From Achromobacter mucicolens (lineage in GTDB: Bacteria; Pseudomonadota; Gammaproteobacteria; Burkholderiales; Burkholderiaceae_B): a DNA stretch of 64,000 bases. The stretch covers positions 186,001-250,000 of the forward strand of contig NZ_CADIJP010000010.1 in assembly GCF_902859725.1 (NCBI RefSeq). The letters are read 5' to 3'. Within the stretch, counting starts at the first letter, position 1. Each line of letters starts with the position of its first letter. A program made the position numbers and the translations under genes. Below are positions 57,011 to 64,000 of this stretch, in pieces. A model generated the notes under the pieces. That model was given only the letters and a program-made list of their open reading frames with translations. It searched no databases and was not told where the DNA came from.

Positions 57011-57850
57011 CTAGTGCCGGTGGCCGTGCTCCGCCTGGGACACGCCTTGATCCGCGTGTGCGTCATGGTCGTGCCCGTGGTGCATCAGCGTCGTGACGCT
57101 GTAGATCAGCGCCACGCCCACACCGACCAGCAGCAATTGCGGGACGGCATCGGACAGGGATACCCGCTCGTGCATCTGCGGCATCAGGTCGGCCACCGAG
57201 ATGTACAGGAAGCTGCTGGCGGCAATCACCAGGATGTACGGCGTCCACTCCTGCGCCTGCTGCAGCACGAAGTACCCTATTATGCCGCCGACCGCTGAAC
57301 ACAAGCTGGTGAACAGAATCAGCGCAAAGGCGCGGCGGCGGCGCAGGCCGGCGTTGAGCAGCACCACGAAGTCGCCCAGCTTGTGCGGCACTTCGTGGAT
57401 GATGATCGACGCGGCCGTCAGCACGCCCAGCAGCGGATCGGTCAGGAACGCCGCGGCGATCAGCACGCCGTCGCACAGGTTGTGCAGCGAACTGCCGATC
57501 AGGATCAGCATCCCGCCGCGCCCTGCCTCGTGGCGGTCGTGGCCTTTGTGATGGTGGTGGCCGTCGCCCTCGTGGTGATGGCTGTGGCGCAGCAGCGCAA
57601 TCTTCTCCAGCACGAAAAAGCCGATCAGCGACGCCAGCATCAGTCCGAAAAGCACGTGGGCGTTGCCGACCCCGGTCTCGAATGCCTCGGGCAGCAGATG
57701 CAGGAGCGCCACGGACAGCAGCACGCCGACCGACAGGCTCACCATGTGATGCAGGTATTTGGCAAAGACCTTGTACGCGAGCCAGCTCGCGATTAGGACG
57801 GCAATCAGGCCGCCAGTGATGGTGGCGAGCAGAACCCAGAGCAGCAACAT
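57011..57850 (-). CDS. ZIP family divalent metal transporter
   Basis: 279 aa, eight membrane helices. Metal-site helices carry SSLHNLCDGVLIAAAF (H-N-x-x-D) and IIIHEVPHKLGDFVVLL (H-E-x-P-H), both intact. Cytoplasmic loop between helices 3 and 4 is His-rich (HSHHHEGDGHHHHKGHDRH), and a second His cluster is at the C-terminus (HHGHDHDAHAD). Likely imports Zn2+ and/or Fe2+. A -10 TATAAT is visible about 35 nt before the start. Confidence 0.95.
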   Translation of the reverse strand: MLLLWVLLATITGGLIAVLIASWLAYKVFAKYLHHMVSLSVGVLLSVALLHLLPEAFETGVGNAHVLFGLMLASLIGFFVLEKIALLRHSHHHEGDGHHHHKGHDRHEAGRGGMLILIGSSLHNLCDGVLIAAAFLTDPLLGVLTAASIIIHEVPHKLGDFVVLLNAGLRRRRAFALILFTSLCSAVGGIIGYFVLQQAQEWTPYILVIAASSFLYISVADLMPQMHERVSLSDAVPQLLLVGVGVALIYSVTTLMHHGHDHDAHADQGVSQAEHGHRH

Positions 57851-57884
57851 GAGGGGGGAGAATTAAGGCGGGGGGAAGCGCAAC

Positions 57885-57890
57885 ATTATA
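57885..57890 (-). promoter_or_regulatory. -10 element of the ZIP transporter gene
   Basis: TATAAT on the minus strand, embedded in AACAATATAATGTT, an imperfect A+T-rich dyad. The -35 would be TTCCGA (weak). The dyad could be a metalloregulator site, but similarity to a Zur box is too loose to call. Confidence 0.5.
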
Positions 57891-57949
57891 TTGTTTCAAA
57901 CCGAAAATCGGAAATGGGCCGTCCGAAGACGGCCCAGCGCCGTCAAAGC

Positions 57950-60667
57950 CTAGTGCGCCTGCTCCCAGTTCTTGCCGACGCCCACTTCCGCCACCAGCGG
58001 CACGCGCAGCGTCGCCACGTTGCACATCAGGCGCGGCAGCGCTTCCTTGACCACATCCAGCTCGTCGTCGGGCGCTTCCAGCACCAGTTCATCGTGCACC
58101 TGCATGATCATGCGCGTTTTCAGGTTTTCGGCGTCCAGCCAGTCCTGCACCGCCACCATCGCCATCTTGATGAGATCGGCCGCCGTGCCCTGCATGGGCG
58201 CGTTGATCGCCGCGCGCTCGGCGCCCTGCCGGCGCGGACCCGACGCCCCCCGGATTTCCGGCAACTGCAGCCGGCGTCCGAAGACGGTTTCCACGTAGCC
58301 CTGCTCGCGCGCCAGGCGCCGCGTGTTCTCCATGTACATCGCCACGCCCGGATAGCGCGCAAAGTAGCGGTCGATGTAGGCCTGCGCGGCGTCGCGCGTG
58401 ATGCCCAGGTTGGATGCCAGGCCGAACACGCCCATGCCGTAGATGAGACCGAAGTTGATGGCCTTGGCGGCACGGCGCTGATCGGTCGTCACACCCTCCA
58501 GCGGCACGCCGAACACTTCTGAGGCGGTGGCGCGGTGGATGTCCTCGCCCGCCGCGAAGGCGCTTTGCAGGTTGGCATCGTCCGAGACGTGCGCCATGAT
58601 GCGCAGCTCGATCTGCGAATAGTCCGCGGACAGCAACATGCCCTGCTCGGCGATGAATGCCTCGCGAACGCGCCGGCCGGCCTCGGTGCGCACCGGAATG
58701 TTCTGCAGGTTGGGGTCGGATGACGCAAGGCGCCCGGTGATGACGGCGGCCTGGGAATAATGCGTATGCACCCTGCCGGTCGCCGGATTGATCATGCGCG
58801 GCAGCTTGTCGGTGTACGTCGACTTCAGCTTGGACAGCCCGCGGTACTCCAGCAGCACCTGCGGCAGCGGGTAGTCCAGCGCCAGCTTGCTCAGCACTTC
58901 CTCGTCCGTGGACGGCGCGCCGCTCGCGGTCTTGCGCACCACCGGAAGCTGCATGCGGCCGAACAGGATCTCGCCCAGCTGCTTGGGAGAATTCAGATTG
59001 AACGGCTGGCCCGCCAGTTCGTAGGCCTTCTGCTCGAGCTGCAGCATCTCTTGCCCCAGCTTGTTGCTCTGGCGGCCCAGTTCCGCGGCGTCGACCTTCA
59101 CGCCGTTGCGCTCGATCGTGGTCAGCACGGCCGACACCTGCATTTCCAGGCGATAGATGCGTTCCAGCCCCTCGTCGGCGGCGACCATCGGGCGCAGCAC
59201 CTGATGCAGCTGCAGCGTGAAGTCGGCGTCCTCGGCCGCGTAATGCCCGGCCTTGTCGACCGCCACCTCGTCAAAGCCGATCTGCTTGGCGCCCTTGCCG
59301 CACAGATCCTCGTACGACACGCCGCTGCGGCCCAAAAAGCGCTGCGCCAGGTCATTAAGCCCCACGCCGCGATGCGACTCCAGCACGTAGGCCTGAAGCA
59401 TGGTGTCTTCGGCGGCGCCCGCCAGGCGGATGCCTTCGTTGGCGAACACGTGCGTGTCGTACTTGGCGTGGTGCAGCAGCTTGGCGCGCGCCGGGTCTTG
59501 CAGCCACGGCTTGAGCCGTGCCAGCACCTCGTCCTTGGGCAACTGAACCGCGCCATCCGGCCCCCGATGCGCGACGGGGATGTAGCAGGCCACGCCGGGT
59601 GCAACCGACATCGACAAGCCCACCAGCCGGGCCTGCATTTCGTCCAGCGACGTCGTTTCGGTATCCAGCGCAACCAGCGCAGTCTGTTGCACCCGTTCCA
59701 TCCAGGCGTCGAACGCCGCCCAGTCGGAAATGATGCGGTAGTCGGTGGTCTCGGGCGCGGCCGGCGCCTCGTGCGCGATGCGGGCGTCGCCCGCGGGCAC
59801 GCGTTCGGCGTCACCGGTCAGGTCGCGCAGCCAGGTGCGGAACCCGTAGCGTTCGTACAGTTCGGTCAGCGTCGCGTCGTCGCGCGCACGCGGCGTCAGG
59901 TCATCGACGCCGTCGACGTGCCCGGTCAGATCGCAATCGCACTTGACCGTCAGAAGCTGGCGCGTCAGCGGGAAATTGGGAATGGCCTCGCGCAGGTTGT
60001 TGCCGGCCACCCCCTTGATGCCCTCGGCGCCTTCGACCAGTTTGTCGATGGAGCCAAACTCCGTAATCCATTTGGCGGCCGTCTTGGGGCCCACCTTGGT
60101 GACGCCCGGCACATTGTCGACCGTGTCTCCCACCAGCATCAGGTAATCCACGATGCGGTCGGGCGGCACGCCGAATTTATTCACGACGCCGGCTTCGTCC
60201 AGGACCTCGCCGCTCATCGTGTTGACCAGGGTGACGTGGCTGTTCACCAGTTGCGCCAGGTCCTTGTCGCCCGTAGAGACGATGGTGTGCACGTCGTGCT
60301 GCGCGGCACGATGTGCCAACGTGCCAATGACGTCGTCAGCCTCGACACCCTCGATTGCCAGCACCGGCCAGCCCAGCGCGCGCACCGCGCGATGGATGGG
60401 ATCGATTTGTGCTGCAAGGTCTTCGGGCATGGGCGGACGGTGCGACTTGTACTCCGGATACAGGTCGTCCCGAAAAGTCTTGCCGCGAGCATCGAAAATA
60501 CATGCGGCATACTCTGCCTTATAGTCCGATACAAGCTTGCGCAGCATATTGACCACGCCGTAAAGCGCACCCGTAGGTTCGCCTTGCGCGTTGCGCAAAT
60601 CAGGCATAGCGTGGAAAGCGCGGTACAAGTAACTTGAACCGTCGACCAGTAATAAGGTTTTTTTCAT
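57950..60667 (-). CDS. polA: DNA polymerase I
   Basis: 905 aa from ATG 60667 (MKKTLLLVDGSSYLYRAFHAMP). Domains in order: 5'-3' exonuclease (1-290, LVGDTVDNVPGVTKVGPKTA), 3'-5' exonuclease (about 330-510, with the acidic motif VALDTETTSLDE, so proofreading residues are kept) and polymerase (about 520-905; motif A SADYSQIELRIMAH, motif B RRAAKAINFGLIYGMG, motif C MQVHDELVLEAP). Repair and Okazaki-fragment processing. Start codon overlaps that of the divergent LOG gene. Confidence 0.98.
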   Translation of the reverse strand: MKKTLLLVDGSSYLYRAFHAMPDLRNAQGEPTGALYGVVNMLRKLVSDYKAEYAACIFDARGKTFRDDLYPEYKSHRPPMPEDLAAQIDPIHRAVRALGWPVLAIEGVEADDVIGTLAHRAAQHDVHTIVSTGDKDLAQLVNSHVTLVNTMSGEVLDEAGVVNKFGVPPDRIVDYLMLVGDTVDNVPGVTKVGPKTAAKWITEFGSIDKLVEGAEGIKGVAGNNLREAIPNFPLTRQLLTVKCDCDLTGHVDGVDDLTPRARDDATLTELYERYGFRTWLRDLTGDAERVPAGDARIAHEAPAAPETTDYRIISDWAAFDAWMERVQQTALVALDTETTSLDEMQARLVGLSMSVAPGVACYIPVAHRGPDGAVQLPKDEVLARLKPWLQDPARAKLLHHAKYDTHVFANEGIRLAGAAEDTMLQAYVLESHRGVGLNDLAQRFLGRSGVSYEDLCGKGAKQIGFDEVAVDKAGHYAAEDADFTLQLHQVLRPMVAADEGLERIYRLEMQVSAVLTTIERNGVKVDAAELGRQSNKLGQEMLQLEQKAYELAGQPFNLNSPKQLGEILFGRMQLPVVRKTASGAPSTDEEVLSKLALDYPLPQVLLEYRGLSKLKSTYTDKLPRMINPATGRVHTHYSQAAVITGRLASSDPNLQNIPVRTEAGRRVREAFIAEQGMLLSADYSQIELRIMAHVSDDANLQSAFAAGEDIHRATASEVFGVPLEGVTTDQRRAAKAINFGLIYGMGVFGLASNLGITRDAAQAYIDRYFARYPGVAMYMENTRRLAREQGYVETVFGRRLQLPEIRGASGPRRQGAERAAINAPMQGTAADLIKMAMVAVQDWLDAENLKTRMIMQVHDELVLEAPDDELDVVKEALPRLMCNVATLRVPLVAEVGVGKNWEQAH

Positions 60668-61346
60668 GGTTACAAAGGCAGATATGGATACACCCGCCGG
60701 CAAACAAATTCCGCTGATTATGTCAGAGATAAGGACGGCGGCAGACAAGCTCGCACACATCGGGCCCGCAGTCAGCGTTTTCGGTAGCGCACGAGTCAGC
60801 CGTAATTCCCCGTACTATGAAACCACCATCGCGATTTCCGCGGCCCTGGCCGAAGCAGGCTTTGCCGTCATCGCGGGTGGCGGCCCCGGCATCATGGAAG
60901 CCGCCAATAAAGGTGCATTCGAATCAGGAGGCACGAGCGTCGGCTTGAACATCAGCCTGCCGCACGAAGCGCACAACAACGAATACCAGACCATCAGCCT
61001 GTCCTTCGAGTACTTTTTCCCTCGCAAGGCGGCATTCTTCATGCACAGCTTCGCCTACGTGGCGATGCCGGGCGGCTTTGGCACCCTGGACGAACTCTTC
61101 GAAGCGTTGACGCTCATCCAGACCGGCAAGGTCCCGCCGGCGCCCATCGTCCTGGTCGGCAGCGAGTACTGGTCGGGCCTTGCCGAATGGCTTGGCGATC
61201 AGGTGCTCGGCAATGGCATGATCGGCGCGCATGACCTGGATCTTTTCATCATCGAAGACGATCCCGTGAAGGTCGTGCGCAAGGTAGTCGAGTTCCACGA
61301 ACGCGTGATGTCCGACGAGCAGTACGCCCCTTCCCTTCCCGCCTGA
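60666..61346 (+). CDS. LOG family protein (TIGR00730)
   Basis: 226 aa from ATG 60666, with AAGG 8 nt upstream; ATG 60684 with AAAGG 5 nt upstream is an alternative giving 220 aa. Rossmann fold with VSVFGSARVSRNSPYY, nucleotide motif AGGGPGIMEAANKGA and signature MPGGFGTLDELFEAL. The family includes cytokinin-riboside-monophosphate phosphoribohydrolases and nucleotide pyrophosphatases such as PpnN. Which of these it is cannot be told from sequence. The polA and LOG start codons lie on opposite strands and share two bases. Confidence 0.9.
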   Translation: MVTKADMDTPAGKQIPLIMSEIRTAADKLAHIGPAVSVFGSARVSRNSPYYETTIAISAALAEAGFAVIAGGGPGIMEAANKGAFESGGTSVGLNISLPHEAHNNEYQTISLSFEYFFPRKAAFFMHSFAYVAMPGGFGTLDELFEALTLIQTGKVPPAPIVLVGSEYWSGLAEWLGDQVLGNGMIGAHDLDLFIIEDDPVKVVRKVVEFHERVMSDEQYAPSLPA

Positions 61347-61410
61347 TCCCGCACGCCCGTCCGGGGCCGCATGCCCCGTGGGCGCAGCCGGCCTGCGTCA
61401 AGGCAATGCC

Positions 61411-62274
61411 TCAGGTCATCGCCTTGACGATGGCCTCGCGCGCCAGCCCCACGAACTCGCTTTCGCCGGGGCGGGCCGCGAGCAGCCGGAATTCCACCGA
61501 CGGCAACGCCGGCAGGCCAGGCGCCTGCAGCCGCGCCATGCCGGCGCCAAGCGCCGATTCGTTCAGGCACGCCACACCCAGCCCCGCCGCCACCGCCAGC
61601 TGTAATCCCGCCACGCCGGACGCCTCGTGCGACACGACATAAGGGAGGCTGCGGCGTGACAACAGCCGCTCAACGTATTGGCGCAACGCGCACGTTTCCG
61701 GCAGGGCCAGCAAGGGCAACGGGTCGGCCAGCGGCGGCGTCGCGCCCTCGGCTGCCATCCACAGCAGCGGTTCGCGCCGCAGTAGCGCGCCATCGGCCCG
61801 GCCGCGCGCCGCGCCCCGCTCCTGGATGACCATGGAGATGCCGACGTCGATCTCGCCGCGCTCGTAAGCGGCCTCGATCGCCCCGCTCTTCATGATGGTG
61901 ACGTGCAGCCGCACCTGCGGGTATTGCTCGTTCAGCCGCCGCAGCAGGCGGGCGACGTCGCCGGGGCGGAAGTAATCCGTGATGCACAGGCGCAGTTCGC
62001 CGCGCAGCGCCACGCCGCGCAGGTCGCGGTAGGCCTCGTCGCTCAGGGCCAGGATGGTGCGCGCATGCGCCAGCAGGCGCTGGCCGGCGGGCGTTGCGCG
62101 CACGCCCGTCTTGCCGCGCACCAGCAGAGGCTGGCCTGCCCTGTCCTCCAGCTTGCGCATCTGTTCACTGACCGAAGACTGCGACAGGAACACCTTGGGC
62201 GCAGCTGCCGTCAGGCTGCCCGCGTCCAGCACGGCAACCAGGGTGCGCAGCTGGTCCAGGTCAAATCCGCTCAT
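61411..62274 (-). CDS. LysR-family transcriptional regulator
   Basis: 287 aa. HTH region MSGFDLDQLRTLVAVLDAGS and FLSQSSVSEQMRKLE; effector domain from about residue 90 (LRLCITDYFRPGDVARLL, VGISMVIQERG). Divergent from the tautomerase gene, which is the probable target; a TACGAT-N7-ATCGTA site lies between. Effector unknown. Confidence 0.92.
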   Translation of the reverse strand: MSGFDLDQLRTLVAVLDAGSLTAAAPKVFLSQSSVSEQMRKLEDRAGQPLLVRGKTGVRATPAGQRLLAHARTILALSDEAYRDLRGVALRGELRLCITDYFRPGDVARLLRRLNEQYPQVRLHVTIMKSGAIEAAYERGEIDVGISMVIQERGAARGRADGALLRREPLLWMAAEGATPPLADPLPLLALPETCALRQYVERLLSRRSLPYVVSHEASGVAGLQLAVAAGLGVACLNESALGAGMARLQAPGLPALPSVEFRLLAARPGESEFVGLAREAIVKAMT

Positions 62275-62292
62275 GGCCTATCCAACGGCAAA

Positions 62293-62311
62293 TACGATGG
62301 ATGAAATCGTA
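62293..62311. promoter_or_regulatory. Candidate LysR operator
   Basis: TACGAT, seven bases, ATCGTA: perfect 6-bp inverted arms in the 107-bp region between the LysR gene and the tautomerase gene, about 20 bp from the LysR start. Confidence 0.45.
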
Positions 62312-62381
62312 AATTCCCGCTTTTCCGATGTCAATGCGCTTTCTACACTGGCGCCGTACCTACCCCACCCGGAGAGCCCTC

Positions 62382-62780
62382 ATGCCCCACATCGTCATCC
62401 ATCGTTCCGGCACGCCCGATGCCGCCACCGACCACCGCATCGTCGAATCCGTCGCCAGGCTGACCCAGTCCGTCCTCGGAAAAAAGCTGCCCGTCATCGC
62501 CATCACGCTGCAGCACATTGCGCACGACCTCTGGTTCATCGGCGGGCGTCCCTTGTCGGAACTGGGCAAGAACGCATTCCATCTGGATATCAGCGTGACG
62601 GACGAGACCAACACCAAGGCCGAGAAAGCGCGCTTCATCAAGGAGATCTACGCGGCTTTCGCGGACATCCTGGGCGAGTTGCACGAATGCTCCTATGTGC
62701 ACGTCATCGACGCCCGCGCGGCCGCCTACGGATATGGCGGACGCACGCAGGAGTACCGGCACCAGCACAGCGCCTCTTAA
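62382..62780 (+). CDS. Tautomerase family protein (4-oxalocrotonate tautomerase-like)
   Basis: 132 aa from ATG 62382, preceded by GGAGAGCCCTC. The second residue is Pro (MPHIVIHRSG), which after Met removal is the catalytic amino-terminal proline. Two beta-alpha-beta units are visible; IGGRPLSELGKNAFHLDIS and HECSYVHVIDARAAAYGYGG are conserved. The length of 132 fits the longer, single-chain double-unit tautomerases rather than 62-aa 4-OT. Substrate unknown. Confidence 0.87.
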   Translation: MPHIVIHRSGTPDAATDHRIVESVARLTQSVLGKKLPVIAITLQHIAHDLWFIGGRPLSELGKNAFHLDISVTDETNTKAEKARFIKEIYAAFADILGELHECSYVHVIDARAAAYGYGGRTQEYRHQHSAS

Positions 62781-62827
62781 GCGGGCGGCGCCACGCCCTG
62801 CGATGTCTGGCTCCTGCCCAACATGCA

Positions 62828-62859
62828 AAAAGCCGCGCACCCAAAGGTGCGCGGCTTTT
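62828..62859. terminator. Bidirectional terminator between the tautomerase gene and typA
   Basis: AAAAGCCGCGCACC(CAAA)GGTGCGCGGCTTTT, a 10-bp G:C-rich stem with A and T tracts. Confidence 0.9.
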
Positions 62860-62900
62860 CATTGGCCAGGCTTGTCGGCGGCGGGCTGCCGCCTGCAAGC

Positions 62901-64000
62901 TTAGACCGCGGACTCGCGCGCGGCGCGCTTGCGCTCGTTTTCGAGCAGGTAGCGCTTGCGCAGACGGATCGACTTCGGGGTGATTTCGACCAGTTCGTCG
63001 TCGTCGATGAATTCCACGGCGTATTCCAGCGACATCTGGATCGGCGGAACCAGGCGCACGGCTTCGTCGGTGCCCGAGGCGCGCACGTTGGTCAGCTGCT
63101 TGCCCTTGATCGGGTTCACGACCAGGTCGTTGTCGCGGCTGTGGATGCCGATGATCATGCCTTCGTACAGCGCATCGCCCGGGTTCACGAACATGCGGCC
63201 GCGATCCTGCAGCTTCCACAGTGCGTAGGCCACGGCGTCGCCGTTGTCCTGGCTGATCAGCACGCCATTGCGGCGCTCGCCGATGGAGCCTTCCTTGATG
63301 GGCGCGTATTCGTGGAAGATGTGGCTCATCAGGCCCGTGCCGCGCGTCAGCGTCAGGAACTCGTTCTGGAAGCCGATCAGGCCGCGGGCCGGGATCAGGT
63401 ATTCCAGGCGCGTACGGCCACGGCCGTCCGGCTGCATGTCCTGCAGGTCGCCCTTGCGGCGGCCCAGCTCTTCCATGACGCCGCCCTGGTGGGCGTCTTC
63501 GACGTCAACGGTCAGCGATTCGAACGGCTCGCACTTCACGCCGTCGATTTCCTTGAACACCACGCGCGGACGCGACACGGCCAGCTCGTAGCCTTCACGG
63601 CGCATCGTTTCCAGCAGAATGGTCAGGTGCAGTTCGCCACGGCCCGACACTTCAAACACGGTGTCGTCGCCCGTGTCGCGCACACGCAGCGCCACGTTGG
63701 ACTTCAGCTCCCGGTCCAGGCGGTCGCGCACTTGGCGGCTGGTCACGAACTTGCCTTCGCGGCCCGCCAGCGGCGACGTGTTCACCATGAAGTTCATGGT
63801 CAGCGTCGGCTCGTCGATGCGCAGCATCGGCAGCGGTTCCTGGTTGGCCGGATCCATCACCGTGCAACCGATGCCCAGGTCTTCAATGCCGTTGATCAGC
63901 ACGATGTCGCCGGCTTCGGCCTCGTCCACCACGATGCGCTCCAGGCCATGGAACTTCAGCACCTGGTTGATGCGGCCGCGGCCGCCCTGGCCGTCGGGAC
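62901..64000 (-). CDS. typA: GTP-binding protein TypA/BipA, 3' part
   Basis: About 366 C-terminal residues; the N-terminal G domain is beyond the right window edge. Visible: beta-barrel domain (INQVLKFHGLERIVVDEAEAG-type), FMVNTSPLAGREGKFVTSRQ, GRGELHLTILLETMRREG (EF-G domain III-like), EPFESLTVDVEDAHQGGVMEELGRRKG and the TypA-specific C-terminal domain ending IRLRKRYLLENERKRAARE. Ribosome-associated translational GTPase important at low temperature. Partial only because of the window. Confidence 0.97.
   Translation of the reverse strand, partial: PDGQGGRGRINQVLKFHGLERIVVDEAEAGDIVLINGIEDLGIGCTVMDPANQEPLPMLRIDEPTLTMNFMVNTSPLAGREGKFVTSRQVRDRLDRELKSNVALRVRDTGDDTVFEVSGRGELHLTILLETMRREGYELAVSRPRVVFKEIDGVKCEPFESLTVDVEDAHQGGVMEELGRRKGDLQDMQPDGRGRTRLEYLIPARGLIGFQNEFLTLTRGTGLMSHIFHEYAPIKEGSIGERRNGVLISQDNGDAVAYALWKLQDRGRMFVNPGDALYEGMIIGIHSRDNDLVVNPIKGKQLTNVRASGTDEAVRLVPPIQMSLEYAVEFIDDDELVEITPKSIRLRKRYLLENERKRAARESAV

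Noticed and set aside
57876-57900. Zur box before the ZIP transporter
   Set aside because: The AACAATATAATGTT dyad contains the -10 hexamer and matches the Zur consensus too loosely to claim.
58760-60637. Long open frame opposite polA (625 codons)
   Set aside because: Same reason: antisense to an unambiguous DNA polymerase I, with typical shadow composition.

Overview
This is a G+C-rich chromosomal window of conventional, densely packed genes. I see no insertion sequence, prophage, integrase or CRISPR array. Gene content and several signature proteins point to the betaproteobacterial family Alcaligenaceae, most likely Achromobacter or a close Bordetella relative: rpsF-priB-rpsR-rplI, a BpeGReg-type globin-coupled diguanylate cyclase, Bug-type solute receptors and PrmA-less core loci. 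The assignment is inference from gene families; no 16S gene is present.

Left part (1-17 kb). sucD (cut by the window edge), sucC and a DUF2889 gene run leftward. Then come the divergent metE/metR pair, and recA-recX with a LexA box over the recA promoter and an intrinsic terminator between the two genes. A TctDE-like two-component system faces right and is followed by an MHS-family transporter. Next are a candidate small RNA, rdgC, the globin-GGDEF enzyme, and an aspartate carbamoyltransferase with an extra N-terminal HTH-like domain. Middle part (17-40 kb). Many small lipoproteins and hypothetical genes lie here, with the initiator tRNA, a MocR regulator, DedA, an Lrp-type regulator and a PdxA2-like enzyme. 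They are followed by the core replication and translation block (dnaB, rplI, rpsR, priB, rpsF), folE2, and the isoprenoid cluster xseB-ispA-dxs. An IclR regulator and a Bug receptor are divergent, with a perfect 9+9 palindrome between them.

Right part (40-64 kb). The main accessory module is a 2-aminoethylphosphonate (AEP) locus at 42-50 kb. A leftward operon encodes ABC ATPase, fused permease, phosphonoacetaldehyde hydrolase (PhnX), periplasmic receptor and an HpnW-type FAD oxidoreductase. Divergently placed are its LysR regulator and a PhnZ-like HD oxygenase that keeps the whole PhnZ metal/substrate signature. No PhnW transaminase or PhnY hydroxylase is in the window, so the locus mixes parts of two pathways. 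The rest is housekeeping: sulfurtransferase, DMT exporter, HtpX, L-serine deaminase, Na/Pi cotransporter, dienelactone hydrolase, ZIP transporter, polA, LOG-family protein, LysR/tautomerase pair and the start-less 3' two thirds of typA.

The most interesting unexplained signals are: (i) a four-stem intergenic stretch ending in a strong terminator at 12.1-12.3 kb, a candidate sRNA; (ii) the hybrid phosphonate locus; (iii) a 57-bp element with DnaA-box-like inverted arms, present just downstream of two unrelated small genes; (iv) a kinase-fold gene translationally coupled to dnaB that has lost its catalytic Asp; and (v) several clean palindromes that look like operators for the local LysR and IclR regulators.
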